A stretch of 64,000 nt of DNA from Gilvirhabdus luticola (lineage in GTDB: Bacteria; Bacteroidota; Bacteroidia; Flavobacteriales; Flavobacteriaceae): assembly GCF_032583975.1 (NCBI RefSeq), contig NZ_JAWHTF010000009.1; one strand, given 5' to 3'. Positions 54,507 through 62,819 of this stretch are shown here, in pieces. Both the position numbers and the translations under genes were made by a program. Under the pieces are notes generated by a model. It was not told the DNA's origin and searched no databases. It saw nothing but the letters and a program-made list of their open reading frames with translations. Numbering within the stretch: the stretch's first letter is position 1; each line of letters begins with the position of its first letter.

Positions 54507-55127
54507 ATGATAGCATTAAATTTAAACTACCTGAACAAGATCTTAAAAGAGAAAACACCTCAAGACATTATAGCTTGGGCATCAATGCTATCCAACAAAA
54601 AAATAATAACTACAAGTTTTGGAAGCCATTCAGCAGTATTGCTTCATGCCATAACTCAAAAAGATCAGGACATAGATGTGGTTTGGTGTGATACAGGATA
54701 TAACACGCAAGAAACCTACGCACACGCTCAAAACCTTATCCACAAATTAAAATTGAATATTGATATCTATAAACCGCTACAAAGCAAGACGGTTACTGAT
54801 ACAGTGTTGTCATTACCAAAATTAGAAGGATATGAATATGATAAATTCAAAGACATTGTTAAGCTAGAGCCTTTCAGAAGAGCCTTAAAAACACACAATC
54901 CAGAAGTATGGTTTACAAACATAAGATCTGGACAAACCAAACACAGAGATGCGTTGGATATTTTAAGCTATAGTAAAGATGGCATATTAAAGGTAAGCCC
55001 TTTTTACTACGCATCAGATCAAGATTTAGACAAGTATTTAGAAAAATATGGTCTGCCGAAAAACGAAACTTATTTCGATATCACTAAAGTATTAAAACAC
55101 AGAGAATGTGGCATTCACTTTCAATAA
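54507..55127 (+). CDS. cysH: PAPS-reductase-like enzyme
   Basis: A 206-residue PP-loop reductase. TTSFGSHSAVLLHAI is the nucleotide loop, FTNIRSGQTKHRDAL the substrate region and C-terminal ECGIHFQ the catalytic Cys. It lacks the two Cys pairs that bind an Fe-S cluster in APS reductases, so it fits the PAPS type, which makes sulfite with thioredoxin. The start at 54507 is chosen over an upstream in-frame TTG because the sigma-54 element lies in between and the leader matches that of the OsmC gene. At about 206 residues it is shorter than E. coli CysH (244). Confidence 0.88.
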   Translation: MIALNLNYLNKILKEKTPQDIIAWASMLSNKKIITTSFGSHSAVLLHAITQKDQDIDVVWCDTGYNTQETYAHAQNLIHKLKLNIDIYKPLQSKTVTDTVLSLPKLEGYEYDKFKDIVKLEPFRRALKTHNPEVWFTNIRSGQTKHRDALDILSYSKDGILKVSPFYYASDQDLDKYLEKYGLPKNETYFDITKVLKHRECGIHFQ

Positions 55128-55159
55128 ACATAATTAATAACCAATAAAACAGGAAAAAC

Positions 55160-55837
55160 ATGAAAACAATCAACGACAATTCTAGAAGACAATTTTTAGG
55201 TGCCTTGGCGCTTGGAGCTACAGCAAGTACATTATCTGTTCTTGCAAACCCATTATTTGCAAACGTTCCATCTTTTGAAAAGAAAAAAATGAGTGAAGCA
55301 GAAGATTGGTTCAAGAACATTAAAGGCTCACATCGTATTGCTTACGATGGTTCTACACCGCATGCCGGTTTACCAATATTGTGGAATTGGGCATTCTATT
55401 TAACCAATAATGAAACTGGCAGTCCAGATAGTGACATTACAGCATTAACAGTGTTAAGGCACAAAGCTATTCCATTGGCTTTGGAAGATAGACTTTGGAA
55501 AAAGTACAACCTTGGGGAATTCTTCAATGTTAAAGATTACACCAAAGAATTTGCGGTTCGCAATCCATACAACGAACCAAAAGATGGTGATTACCCAATT
55601 AATGGCCCAGGAGGTATTAAGAGCCTGCAAGAACGTGGTGCTATGTTCTGTGTTTGTAATTTGGCATTAAACGTTTATAGTGGCTTCATTGCTCAAGGTA
55701 TGTCATTGGATGCAACGGAAGTTTATAATGACTTTTTATCAGGTGTGCTTCCTGGAGTACAAGTAGTACCTTCTGGTGTTTGGGCTTTAGGCAGAGCACA
55801 AGAAAATGGTTGTGGTTATATTTTCGCAGGAGAATAA
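55160..55837 (+). CDS. Tat-exported DsrE-like protein
   Basis: A 225-residue protein with a twin-arginine signal (NSRRQFLGALALGATAS). The C-terminal part ends GVQVVPSGVWALGRAQENGC then YIF, the pattern V-x-V-V-P-S-G-V-x-x-L-x-x-x-Q-x-x-G-x-x-Y-I of DsrE/DsrF-like proteins, and MFCVCNLALNVYSGFIAQG carries a C-x-C pair at the position where that family often has its sulfur-carrying Cys. It may handle sulfur or a thiol in the periplasm. It lies 32 bp after cysH. Confidence 0.65.
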   Translation: MKTINDNSRRQFLGALALGATASTLSVLANPLFANVPSFEKKKMSEAEDWFKNIKGSHRIAYDGSTPHAGLPILWNWAFYLTNNETGSPDSDITALTVLRHKAIPLALEDRLWKKYNLGEFFNVKDYTKEFAVRNPYNEPKDGDYPINGPGGIKSLQERGAMFCVCNLALNVYSGFIAQGMSLDATEVYNDFLSGVLPGVQVVPSGVWALGRAQENGCGYIFAGE

Positions 55838-55855
55838 AATCAATTATATTTAAAT

Positions 55856-56233
55856 ATGAAATTTAAAACAATTTATATAATCGTATTAGTCTTTGCGAGT
55901 AGTTTGGTCTACTCGCAGGCTAATATTAACACGCAAAGTGGTCTATTACAGCATGTCATAATGATTAAATGGACAGACAATGCAGACAAAACTGCAATAA
56001 ATGAAGTCTTGTCATTGTTCAATAATCTTCCAGATAAAATAGATGGGTTTGAACGTCTTGACGTGCATAAGGTGGTTCAATCTTCAGGTGATTTTGAGAT
56101 TGTCATAGTTATGCAGTTTGTCTCACAAGAAGCATTAGATCGGTATCAAGTACACCCAGACCATTCTCGTATCAAAGACATTGGAACTCCTCTTCTATCT
56201 AATTTTGCAGAGGTGGATTATTGGAAAGATTAA
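55856..56233 (+). CDS. Secreted Dabb-domain protein
   Basis: A 125-residue protein with a signal peptide (to about residue 21, YSQ) and a stress-responsive A/B-barrel (Dabb) domain: LLQHVIMIKWTDNADKTAI, LPDKIDGFERLDVHKVV and FEIVIVMQFVSQEALDRYQV then HPDHSRI. Dabb proteins form small ferredoxin-like dimers, often of unknown activity. Export of such a domain is notable. It is the last gene of the cysH unit. Confidence 0.8.
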   Translation: MKFKTIYIIVLVFASSLVYSQANINTQSGLLQHVIMIKWTDNADKTAINEVLSLFNNLPDKIDGFERLDVHKVVQSSGDFEIVIVMQFVSQEALDRYQVHPDHSRIKDIGTPLLSNFAEVDYWKD

Positions 56234-56338
56234 TGTTTGAATAAATTTGTTTAGGATTGAAGTCCCGCCCAAACTTTAAATAAAAGGCTGTGATTATTAT
56301 AGAATGTATTTTTTTATTAAAAATTTTGTAATAACATA

Positions 56339-57379
56339 TTAAAATGAATCAACGAGCCAAACTCCTTTATGGTCAAACTTGTTCATATTAGGTAAAGCTT
56401 GAGTACATTCTTCAAGAGAAATATTTTTTTCTATAAGTTTTTCAGGATGTAGCTTTCCTTTCTTAATCATTTCCAACAATTCAGGATATTTATATGCTTG
56501 CATTCCGTGGCTACCTATTATTTCTAATTCATTGGCTAAAACTTTATCCATGGGAACTTTGGCATGACAATGATCTCCTGTCATTAAACCTACCTGAATA
56601 TGCCTGCCTCTTTTTCTTAAATTGGCAATGGAGTTAAAACATGTTGTAGCACTGCCAAGTGCATCCACAGACACATGAGCACCGCCTTTGGTCAATGATT
56701 TAACTTGTTCAACTATATGTGGATTATTAAATGCATTAATGGTAGCTGTTGCACCTAATTTTGTAGCTAAATTCAAAGTCTCATCATTAATATCTATAGC
56801 AATTACTTGAGCTCCCAAGGCATGGGCAATCATTATGGCAGATAAACCTACCCCTCCGCAACCATGTATTGCTACAAATTCACCTCCTAAAACTTTTCCT
56901 TGTGCAACTATTGCTCTATAAGAAGTAATAAAACGGCAGCCCAAGAGAGCAGCGGTTTTAAAACTTATTTCTTCAGGTAACTTTACCAAGTTAGTATCTG
57001 CGTAATCTACAGCAACATATTCGGCAAATGAACCCCAATGAGTAAACCCAGGCTGTGATTGATTGTCACAAACTTGATGATTGCCCGATAAACATTGACC
57101 ACAACTACCACATCCACATACAAAAGGTACAGTAACTCTGTCTCCTATTCTAAAATTTCTGACATTTTTCCCCACGGATTCAACTATTCCGGAAAATTCA
57201 TGTCCAGGAACATGAGGCAATTTTATATCTTGATCATGACCCATCCAACCATGCCAATCACTGCGACACAATCCAGTAGCTTTAACTGAAATAACAACTC
57301 CATATTCTTTAGGTGTCCTTTCGCTTACATTCTTTAGAGTTATTGGACCTTGAAATGATTCATAAATTACAGCTTTCAT
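56339..57379 (-). CDS. Zinc-dependent alcohol dehydrogenase family protein
   Basis: A 346-residue medium-chain dehydrogenase. The catalytic zinc ligands are Cys in TGLCRSDWHGW and His-Glu in VPGHEFSGIVESVG; the structural-zinc Cys cluster is CGCGSCGQCLSGNHQVC; the NAD(P) loop is HGCGGVGLSAIMIA near residue 175. It oxidises an alcohol or polyol or reduces an aldehyde. It is monocistronic and convergent with the Dabb gene. Confidence 0.93.
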   Translation of the reverse strand: MKAVIYESFQGPITLKNVSERTPKEYGVVISVKATGLCRSDWHGWMGHDQDIKLPHVPGHEFSGIVESVGKNVRNFRIGDRVTVPFVCGCGSCGQCLSGNHQVCDNQSQPGFTHWGSFAEYVAVDYADTNLVKLPEEISFKTAALLGCRFITSYRAIVAQGKVLGGEFVAIHGCGGVGLSAIMIAHALGAQVIAIDINDETLNLATKLGATATINAFNNPHIVEQVKSLTKGGAHVSVDALGSATTCFNSIANLRKRGRHIQVGLMTGDHCHAKVPMDKVLANELEIIGSHGMQAYKYPELLEMIKKGKLHPEKLIEKNISLEECTQALPNMNKFDHKGVWLVDSF

Positions 57380-57437
57380 ATTTAATTTATTAAATTGACC
57401 TATATCAAGTACTTAAAAAAAATTAATTTAAAACTAG

Positions 57438-59042
57438 TCATTTACTTTCCATTAATGCAATGAAATCAGGTTCTTTTTGTAAACTATAAAAATCTGGATC
57501 GTGTATGAGGTAATTATAATTTCTAAAACCATTATCTATTGCTTTTTTCAGGTTCTCAATAGCGGTTGCTTTTTCACCTATTAATGCATAAAAACAAGCG
57601 GCATTATAAATAATAATTGGGTCATTGGAGTTTTGTTCAATTCCTTTTTGCATTTCTTTTTTTGCTTCCTCCAATTGACCAAGCCGTTTCAATGTGAAGG
57701 CATAAAATTGGTGAGCACGAGAATCATCAGGGTGATGCAACAAATAGTTGGGATAAAATAATGCCGCTCGTTCAATAGTTTTCTGTAGATTTTTTTCATC
57801 ATGTAGCGTTTCGTAAGCCATCTGTAAATCACCATAAACAGTATGGAAATTGTTATTAAGATCTAATGCCTTGCTGAAATCATTTACGGCTTCAGAATCT
57901 CTATCAGTCAATCTGTATAATCGCCCTCTGACCCAATAGGCAAAAAAATTGTCGGGATCTAATGAAATTGCCTTTTCAACGGATAAGAACGCTTCATTTA
58001 ATAAGTTTTTGTTATAATAAACCAGACCAAGTGAACTATATGCTTCAGAAGAATTTGGATTATAGATTATTGCTTTCATGGATGATTCTTCTGCTTTAGC
58101 AAGCCAATCAGGGTTTCTGTCATGAGTTTCATATAACAACCCACAAGCTTCACTCATACCGGCATAAGCAGCATCATATTTTGGATCTAAATTTATTGCT
58201 TTTTGAAAAAGCTCTACAGCTAAAAGAAGATATCTCTTTGTATATCTAAACAAAAATTCACGAGCTCTTAAGTTTGCATCATGAGCATCTATATTCATCG
58301 TTGCTTTTTTACATAGTGCTATCTTTTCCTTTTGGCTTAACTTTAACTGCAATGACTTTACAATCTTTTTAGATACTTTCTCCTGAATGTCAAAAACATC
58401 TACTAACTTGCCTCGATAAATTTTGGCCCATAGCTCTGAATCCTTTTCTAAATCAATTAATTCTACAGATATTCTCAATTCGTTGTTATGCTTACGTACT
58501 GTTCCTTGCAACAGGTATCTCGCTTTTAGTTCACGACCCAATGATAAAATATCTAATTCTGAATTTTTATATTGCATTGAAGTAGTTCTTGAAGCGATAT
58601 CTAGCTGTTTGATTCCAGATAAACGGATAATGATTTCCTCGGTCAACCCATCGCTAAAATAATTACTATCAATATCAGAACCAATGTTCTTAAATGGTAA
58701 GACAACTAATTTCTTATTATTGATTTGTAGTTGATGGTCAAAACCTTTTGTTTTTATTTTTTCGATCTTCATGCTTTGGGTTTTTTCAATTCCTTTGGGA
58801 GAGAACTTATATACCCAAGCAAAAATTAAACTTATTGGGAAGCCAATGATCAATACAAAAATTAAAGATTTCATAAAATAAGTAGGTAAATTGAAAGCAG
58901 GAAAAACAATAGAAGAAACTTGAGCTATTAACCATGCAATTACCAAATAGGTTATTGCCGCTCTGAAAATATTGCGTTTTTTAAGCTCCGATATGTAGTT
59001 CTTAAAATTCAATTTAACTCTTACAAATACTTCCTGATACAA
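57438..59042 (-). CDS. Membrane TPR protein, cyclase-less relative of the 37-41 kb cyclases
   Basis: A 534-residue protein. Two hydrophobic segments (about residues 28-48 and 57-77), then the same TolB-N/FlgO-like domain as the two cyclases (LVVLPFKNIGSDIDSNYFSDG, YLLQGTVRKHNNELRISVEL, DIQEKVSKKIVKSLQLKLS) and about seven TPR repeats, but no cyclase domain. The frame opens with TTG (59042); no ATG is available, and a TTG at 59012 is an equal alternative (LNFKNYISELKKRN). Confidence 0.8.
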   Translation of the reverse strand: MYQEVFVRVKLNFKNYISELKKRNIFRAAITYLVIAWLIAQVSSIVFPAFNLPTYFMKSLIFVLIIGFPISLIFAWVYKFSPKGIEKTQSMKIEKIKTKGFDHQLQINNKKLVVLPFKNIGSDIDSNYFSDGLTEEIIIRLSGIKQLDIASRTTSMQYKNSELDILSLGRELKARYLLQGTVRKHNNELRISVELIDLEKDSELWAKIYRGKLVDVFDIQEKVSKKIVKSLQLKLSQKEKIALCKKATMNIDAHDANLRAREFLFRYTKRYLLLAVELFQKAINLDPKYDAAYAGMSEACGLLYETHDRNPDWLAKAEESSMKAIIYNPNSSEAYSSLGLVYYNKNLLNEAFLSVEKAISLDPDNFFAYWVRGRLYRLTDRDSEAVNDFSKALDLNNNFHTVYGDLQMAYETLHDEKNLQKTIERAALFYPNYLLHHPDDSRAHQFYAFTLKRLGQLEEAKKEMQKGIEQNSNDPIIIYNAACFYALIGEKATAIENLKKAIDNGFRNYNYLIHDPDFYSLQKEPDFIALMESK

Positions 59043-59211
59043 TTAAACCATGAAAATATACTTTAGATTAAAACCTAAAGATTTATTCTCAAAATCAAAG
59101 ATTTAACCGTAATATTTTTTCATAATTCTTAATGGGATCTTTTAAAAATTAATTTTATAAGATAGCCATATCACTAATTGCGGGCAATGAGGAATATCAG
59201 TTTTGTATAAG

Positions 59212-59237
59212 ACCTGTGAGAAGCTTTTCCTTATTTG
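59212..59237 (+). terminator. Orphan terminator-like hairpin
   Basis: AGCTTTTCC (59222-59230 region) pairs, with G-U wobble, with GGAAGGGCT (59237-59245 region) across a TTATTT loop and is followed by TTTTTTATTT on the plus strand. No plus-strand gene ends here; the 289-bp gap (59043-59331) otherwise holds nothing recognised. It could end a small RNA. Limits of the stem are approximate. Confidence 0.3.
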
Positions 59238-59331
59238 GAAGGGCTTTTTTTATTTGAACAATTGAACTTTAAAAATGATTTTTTTTACTTGTTGTAAAAG
59301 GGTGCAATAATTTTTTGAGGAATATTAAAAT

Positions 59332-60591
59332 TTAATTAAGAAAATACAATTCGTTATCCTTGAAATTTAGGACTGTTTTCTGATATGATAAGAATCTATA
59401 GCCCAATAAACCATCCAACATATCCACCTTGTGTGCACCACCAAACAGATTACCAAAAACAAAGTCCATTTCATAAGGTCTCTCTTTTATCTGTATATCC
59501 TTCATCGAAACTTTAATAACATCTACATAGTTGTTTTCTGCACCTCCTAATTTATCCTTTCGCACATTGCTATAACTATTTTTGAGTTCTTTCTCCCATT
59601 TTGTTTCTAACATATTACCTTGAGCACCACAATCTATTCCTAATTTGATTTCTTGTTTTCCTATTTTGGCTTGAAGTACAGGAATATGATAAGCCATAGA
59701 TAGTGGAACTATTTGATTGGATTTAATATTATATGCTTTTTTTACTAAACTTGAATTTTGCCATAATATCAATTGGCTATGATTATAATCAAACTCAATA
59801 ATAAAATTCTTTAATAGACCATAGCCAATCGTTCCTGCAAATTCATCAATTTTGGTTCGCTTTCCTAAATGATCCAAATTAGAAACTACAGCTTTAATGT
59901 TATTGAAGATTAATTTATTCCAAGTAAAACTTTCAATCATTACCTCACCGGCATCACCAACCTCACCTGATACGCCAAGAGGTTTTTTTGATAGTTTGGT
60001 AGTATCATAACTACTATATTGGGAGTTTAGCATTAGATTGTCTGAAGTACCACTATCAACAATGAAATTGCCTTTTTTTCCATTAACTATGGCCTCTACA
60101 ACAATATGGCCAGTTTCTGTCAACCAAAACGGCATTATTATTTTTTCATCGTTTTTGAAAGGGTTATTATTCTCATTTTCATTTGAAGAACTGCCAGTAG
60201 CTCCATGGCCCTGAAGTGCAATTTTTGCAATATCTGCCTGTATAATATTATAATTGGAGTCAAGAATTATTTTTCTGTCTGACACTCCATTTTTAGAATA
60301 GATCTTGGTGTCTAAATAAATTTTATTCTTATCATTTTTAGAGCCTATTACAACCAGAGAATCTATAATAGGGTATTGATTCATCACCTGTGTTAAAATA
60401 TTGATAGACATTGGACGTTCAATTCCCTGATAGTTAAAATCTTCTGCCAAATGATCTGATATTGCAGAAAAGTCTTTATTATTAAATGCAAATTTTAATT
60501 TTTCAAGGGTTTGAGAAACTGAAAGTTCTTGTGAGTGTGATAATGTAAACAATAACATTAAGGCGAAAATTAAACCAAATTTTGTTTTCAT
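59332..60591 (-). CDS. Secreted retropepsin-like aspartyl protease
   Basis: A 419-residue exported protein (signal peptide to about residue 20, SHSQ). The N-terminal part (about 22-130) resembles a SnoaL/NTF2-like domain (KLKFAFNNKDFSAISDHLAED). The rest carries two aspartyl-protease half-sites: IVDSGTSDNLML with D179 and LGIDCGAQGNMLE with D320. The first matches D-T/S-G-T; the second has Cys between Asp and Gly. This is a single-chain, retropepsin-like pair as seen in many Bacteroidota proteins. The substrate is unknown. Confidence 0.8.
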   Translation of the reverse strand: MKTKFGLIFALMLLFTLSHSQELSVSQTLEKLKFAFNNKDFSAISDHLAEDFNYQGIERPMSINILTQVMNQYPIIDSLVVIGSKNDKNKIYLDTKIYSKNGVSDRKIILDSNYNIIQADIAKIALQGHGATGSSSNENENNNPFKNDEKIIMPFWLTETGHIVVEAIVNGKKGNFIVDSGTSDNLMLNSQYSSYDTTKLSKKPLGVSGEVGDAGEVMIESFTWNKLIFNNIKAVVSNLDHLGKRTKIDEFAGTIGYGLLKNFIIEFDYNHSQLILWQNSSLVKKAYNIKSNQIVPLSMAYHIPVLQAKIGKQEIKLGIDCGAQGNMLETKWEKELKNSYSNVRKDKLGGAENNYVDVIKVSMKDIQIKERPYEMDFVFGNLFGGAHKVDMLDGLLGYRFLSYQKTVLNFKDNELYFLN

Positions 60592-60683
60592 GACATAGGA
60601 TTTTAAATTTTGCCCAAATATATTTCGTTGGAAATGAATCTGCGACTCAACCTAATGGATGAGACCAATTATTTTTGAGACTA

Positions 60684-61766
60684 TTACTCTGAATTTTTTT
60701 TTCTATATTCAGAAGGAGTACAGTTTTCAAATTTTTTAAAAACCCTATTGAAAGTTGCCTTAGAATTAAACCCAGCTTCAAAGGCAATTCCCAAAATAGA
60801 ATAATTTTTAAACTCCTCGTCTAGCATTAGTTTTTTTATTTTCTCCACTCGATAACGATTTAAGTAATCATAGAAGTTTAAATCTGATTTGGTATTTATT
60901 ATTTGAGATAATTTGTTCGGAGTTACATCTATTTGATTTGCTAATTGACTCAAATCCAATTCTGGATCTAGAAAGGGTTCCTTCGATTGCATTGTATATT
61001 CTAGTTTATCCCATATGTCATCAGCGTCTTCGTCAAGAATTTTTGATTTTTTATATTTTTCACCGACTATTTTAGGAATATCTGTATTTAGAATATTTTC
61101 CTTAAAACCAAAATAACTAATGAGATATACAAAGCCTGTTAATGATAAAAATATAAATGAATTTATTTTTATTTGATTCTGATGATCAATTAAATCTGGA
61201 AGCAACAGTGAGAAAAGAGATGATAGCCAAATTACCCCAACGAAGATAATCAAAACTCTAACCCATAATGTGTTATTAGACCCTAATTTACTATCTAGAA
61301 GAGTTCTTCTAAAACTTATAATTATATAAACTGGAAGCGATATTAAAAAGAAACTATTAAATAGGTTTACATTATCAAAAAAACCTACAAATGAATTATT
61401 TACTTCATTTAGTTGCGTATGGATCGGTGCATTGTATTTGATAATTTGGTAAACAAAAAAAGAAATAAATGGAATAACATGTAAAAAATGGATTGGTTTT
61501 AGCCTGCTTTTTTGGTTTGTTTTGGTAATCACATAAATGAAAAGAAGTGGGCCCTGTAAAAAAGGGAAAGCAACATTAATCATGGACAAGTAAACATTAA
61601 AAATTATCTGTTCATGCATCAAATAATAGATAAGGGTATGCAAGCCAATTAAAAAAAGCCAAACAAGTAAAACGTAATCAGAGGGTTGTTTGTTCTTTTT
61701 TATTCCAATTATAAGACTTGAAAAGAACCAGGATTGTATTGTAGTCAGTAGTAATAATAAATACAT
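60684..61766 (-). CDS. AraC-family regulator with seven-helix membrane sensor
   Basis: A 360-residue protein. Residues 1-215 have seven hydrophobic helices, and residues 245-358 an AraC-type double HTH: LSQLANQIDVTPNKLSQIIN (first helix pair) and YSILGIAFEAGFNSKATFNRVFKKFENCTPSEYRK (second, with the family G-F-x-S-x-x-x-F-x-R-x-F-K pattern). It presumably senses a membrane or external signal and controls nearby genes. The neighbouring aspartyl-protease gene, 92 bp downstream, is the simplest candidate target. Confidence 0.9.
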   Translation of the reverse strand: MYLLLLLTTIQSWFFSSLIIGIKKNKQPSDYVLLVWLFLIGLHTLIYYLMHEQIIFNVYLSMINVAFPFLQGPLLFIYVITKTNQKSRLKPIHFLHVIPFISFFVYQIIKYNAPIHTQLNEVNNSFVGFFDNVNLFNSFFLISLPVYIIISFRRTLLDSKLGSNNTLWVRVLIIFVGVIWLSSLFSLLLPDLIDHQNQIKINSFIFLSLTGFVYLISYFGFKENILNTDIPKIVGEKYKKSKILDEDADDIWDKLEYTMQSKEPFLDPELDLSQLANQIDVTPNKLSQIINTKSDLNFYDYLNRYRVEKIKKLMLDEEFKNYSILGIAFEAGFNSKATFNRVFKKFENCTPSEYRKKNSE

Positions 61767-61887
61767 TTAAATAACCCACTTATTAAAATTATTCTTTCAA
61801 AATAGTTATACTTTATCAATTTTTAAGAATAAGCAATATAAATTAATTCAGTTAGAATTGCCATATTCTTAGCGAAGTGCATTGCTT

Positions 61888-62175
61888 CTAATAATTTTTT
61901 TCCCTTCCTTTTTCTTTCCAAAATTGATGAATGGTAAATGAGGCTATAATTAAGAATATGGAAAGTCCAATGATCCCTATGATCATCAAATATCCAAATG
62001 CGAGTGAAAAGCCACCAAAAATAAGGAGAATACCACTTATTCTAACCATGATCTTTGGGGCAATTAAACCTTTTCTCGTAGAATACTCCTCATAAATTTC
62101 AGTATTTATTAAGTGACTTATACCGTTTAGAATAAAAAAAACACCTAATAAAATTAAAAGAACGGTCTTTATCAT
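61888..62175 (-). CDS. Small three-helix membrane protein
   Basis: A 95-residue protein with three hydrophobic segments (about residues 3-20, 43-58 and 60-80), a polar loop (INTEIYEEYSTRKGLIAPKI) and a basic tail. The pattern FILNGISHLINTEIYEEY is like the DoxX-related small proteins, but this is weak. Function unknown. Confidence 0.65.
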   Translation of the reverse strand: MIKTVLLILLGVFFILNGISHLINTEIYEEYSTRKGLIAPKIMVRISGILLIFGGFSLAFGYLMIIGIIGLSIFLIIASFTIHQFWKEKGREKNY

Positions 62176-62819
62176 TGAATAATATATATTAATAACGGAA
62201 TATCTAAATCTACAAATTAATTGATAAATAATCTGTTTGAAAGATATAAACAGTTACTTGAATTTAAATATAAATCATAAACTTAATGAACTAAACTGAT
62301 GACAAACAAAATGATACATTAGTCATAAAAATGTGATAAAATAATTTAAAATAGTTGGCAATATGTATAGTAAATAATGAAGAAGGAACTGCAACAATTT
62401 TTATAGTAAAGAATTAAATTGTTTTTGAAACAAACGAAATGTCTGATAAATGTGTTTCGAGCCCAGTTCAGACCACAAATAAATGTTTTGCTTTTCTTTT
62501 TCTTAACTGAAAATTAAGATGCTTTTTGTTTTAGTTATTTACATTTATCCATTTATCAAAAAATAGTTTGAGTAAATAATAAAGAATATTATTCTCTTTA
62601 ACTGATTAATTTGTTTTTTGAATTAATTATTAGTACTTTCATAAATACTAAATTATTTGATTAATAGCACTTTATTATAAACTGTGCACTCCTATTTAAA
62701 ATAAATAGTGCACCCTCAAATTTAAATCTTTCCTACTTAAGGGACCAATTGGTTTAGATATTTCTTATTAATTCCATAGTGTCTAGTTATAAGGTTGAAT
62801 TGTTATTTAATTAGGTACC
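62176..62819. other. 644-bp AT-rich gap with one inverted repeat
   Basis: No convincing open frame or RNA gene. The only structure seen is the inverted repeat described at 62684-62713. The rest is very AT-rich and probably holds the promoters of the small membrane protein gene (leftward) and the HYR protein gene (rightward), with no clear TAnnTTTG box. Confidence 0.5.
62684..62713. promoter_or_regulatory. Inverted repeat upstream of the HYR-protein gene
   Basis: GTGCACT-CC-TATTTA and TAAATAGTGCAC form arms of 12-13 bp with a two-base bulge around AAA. It is 107 bp before the ATG. Neither arm is followed by a T run, so it looks like an operator or mRNA structure rather than a terminator. Confidence 0.35.
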
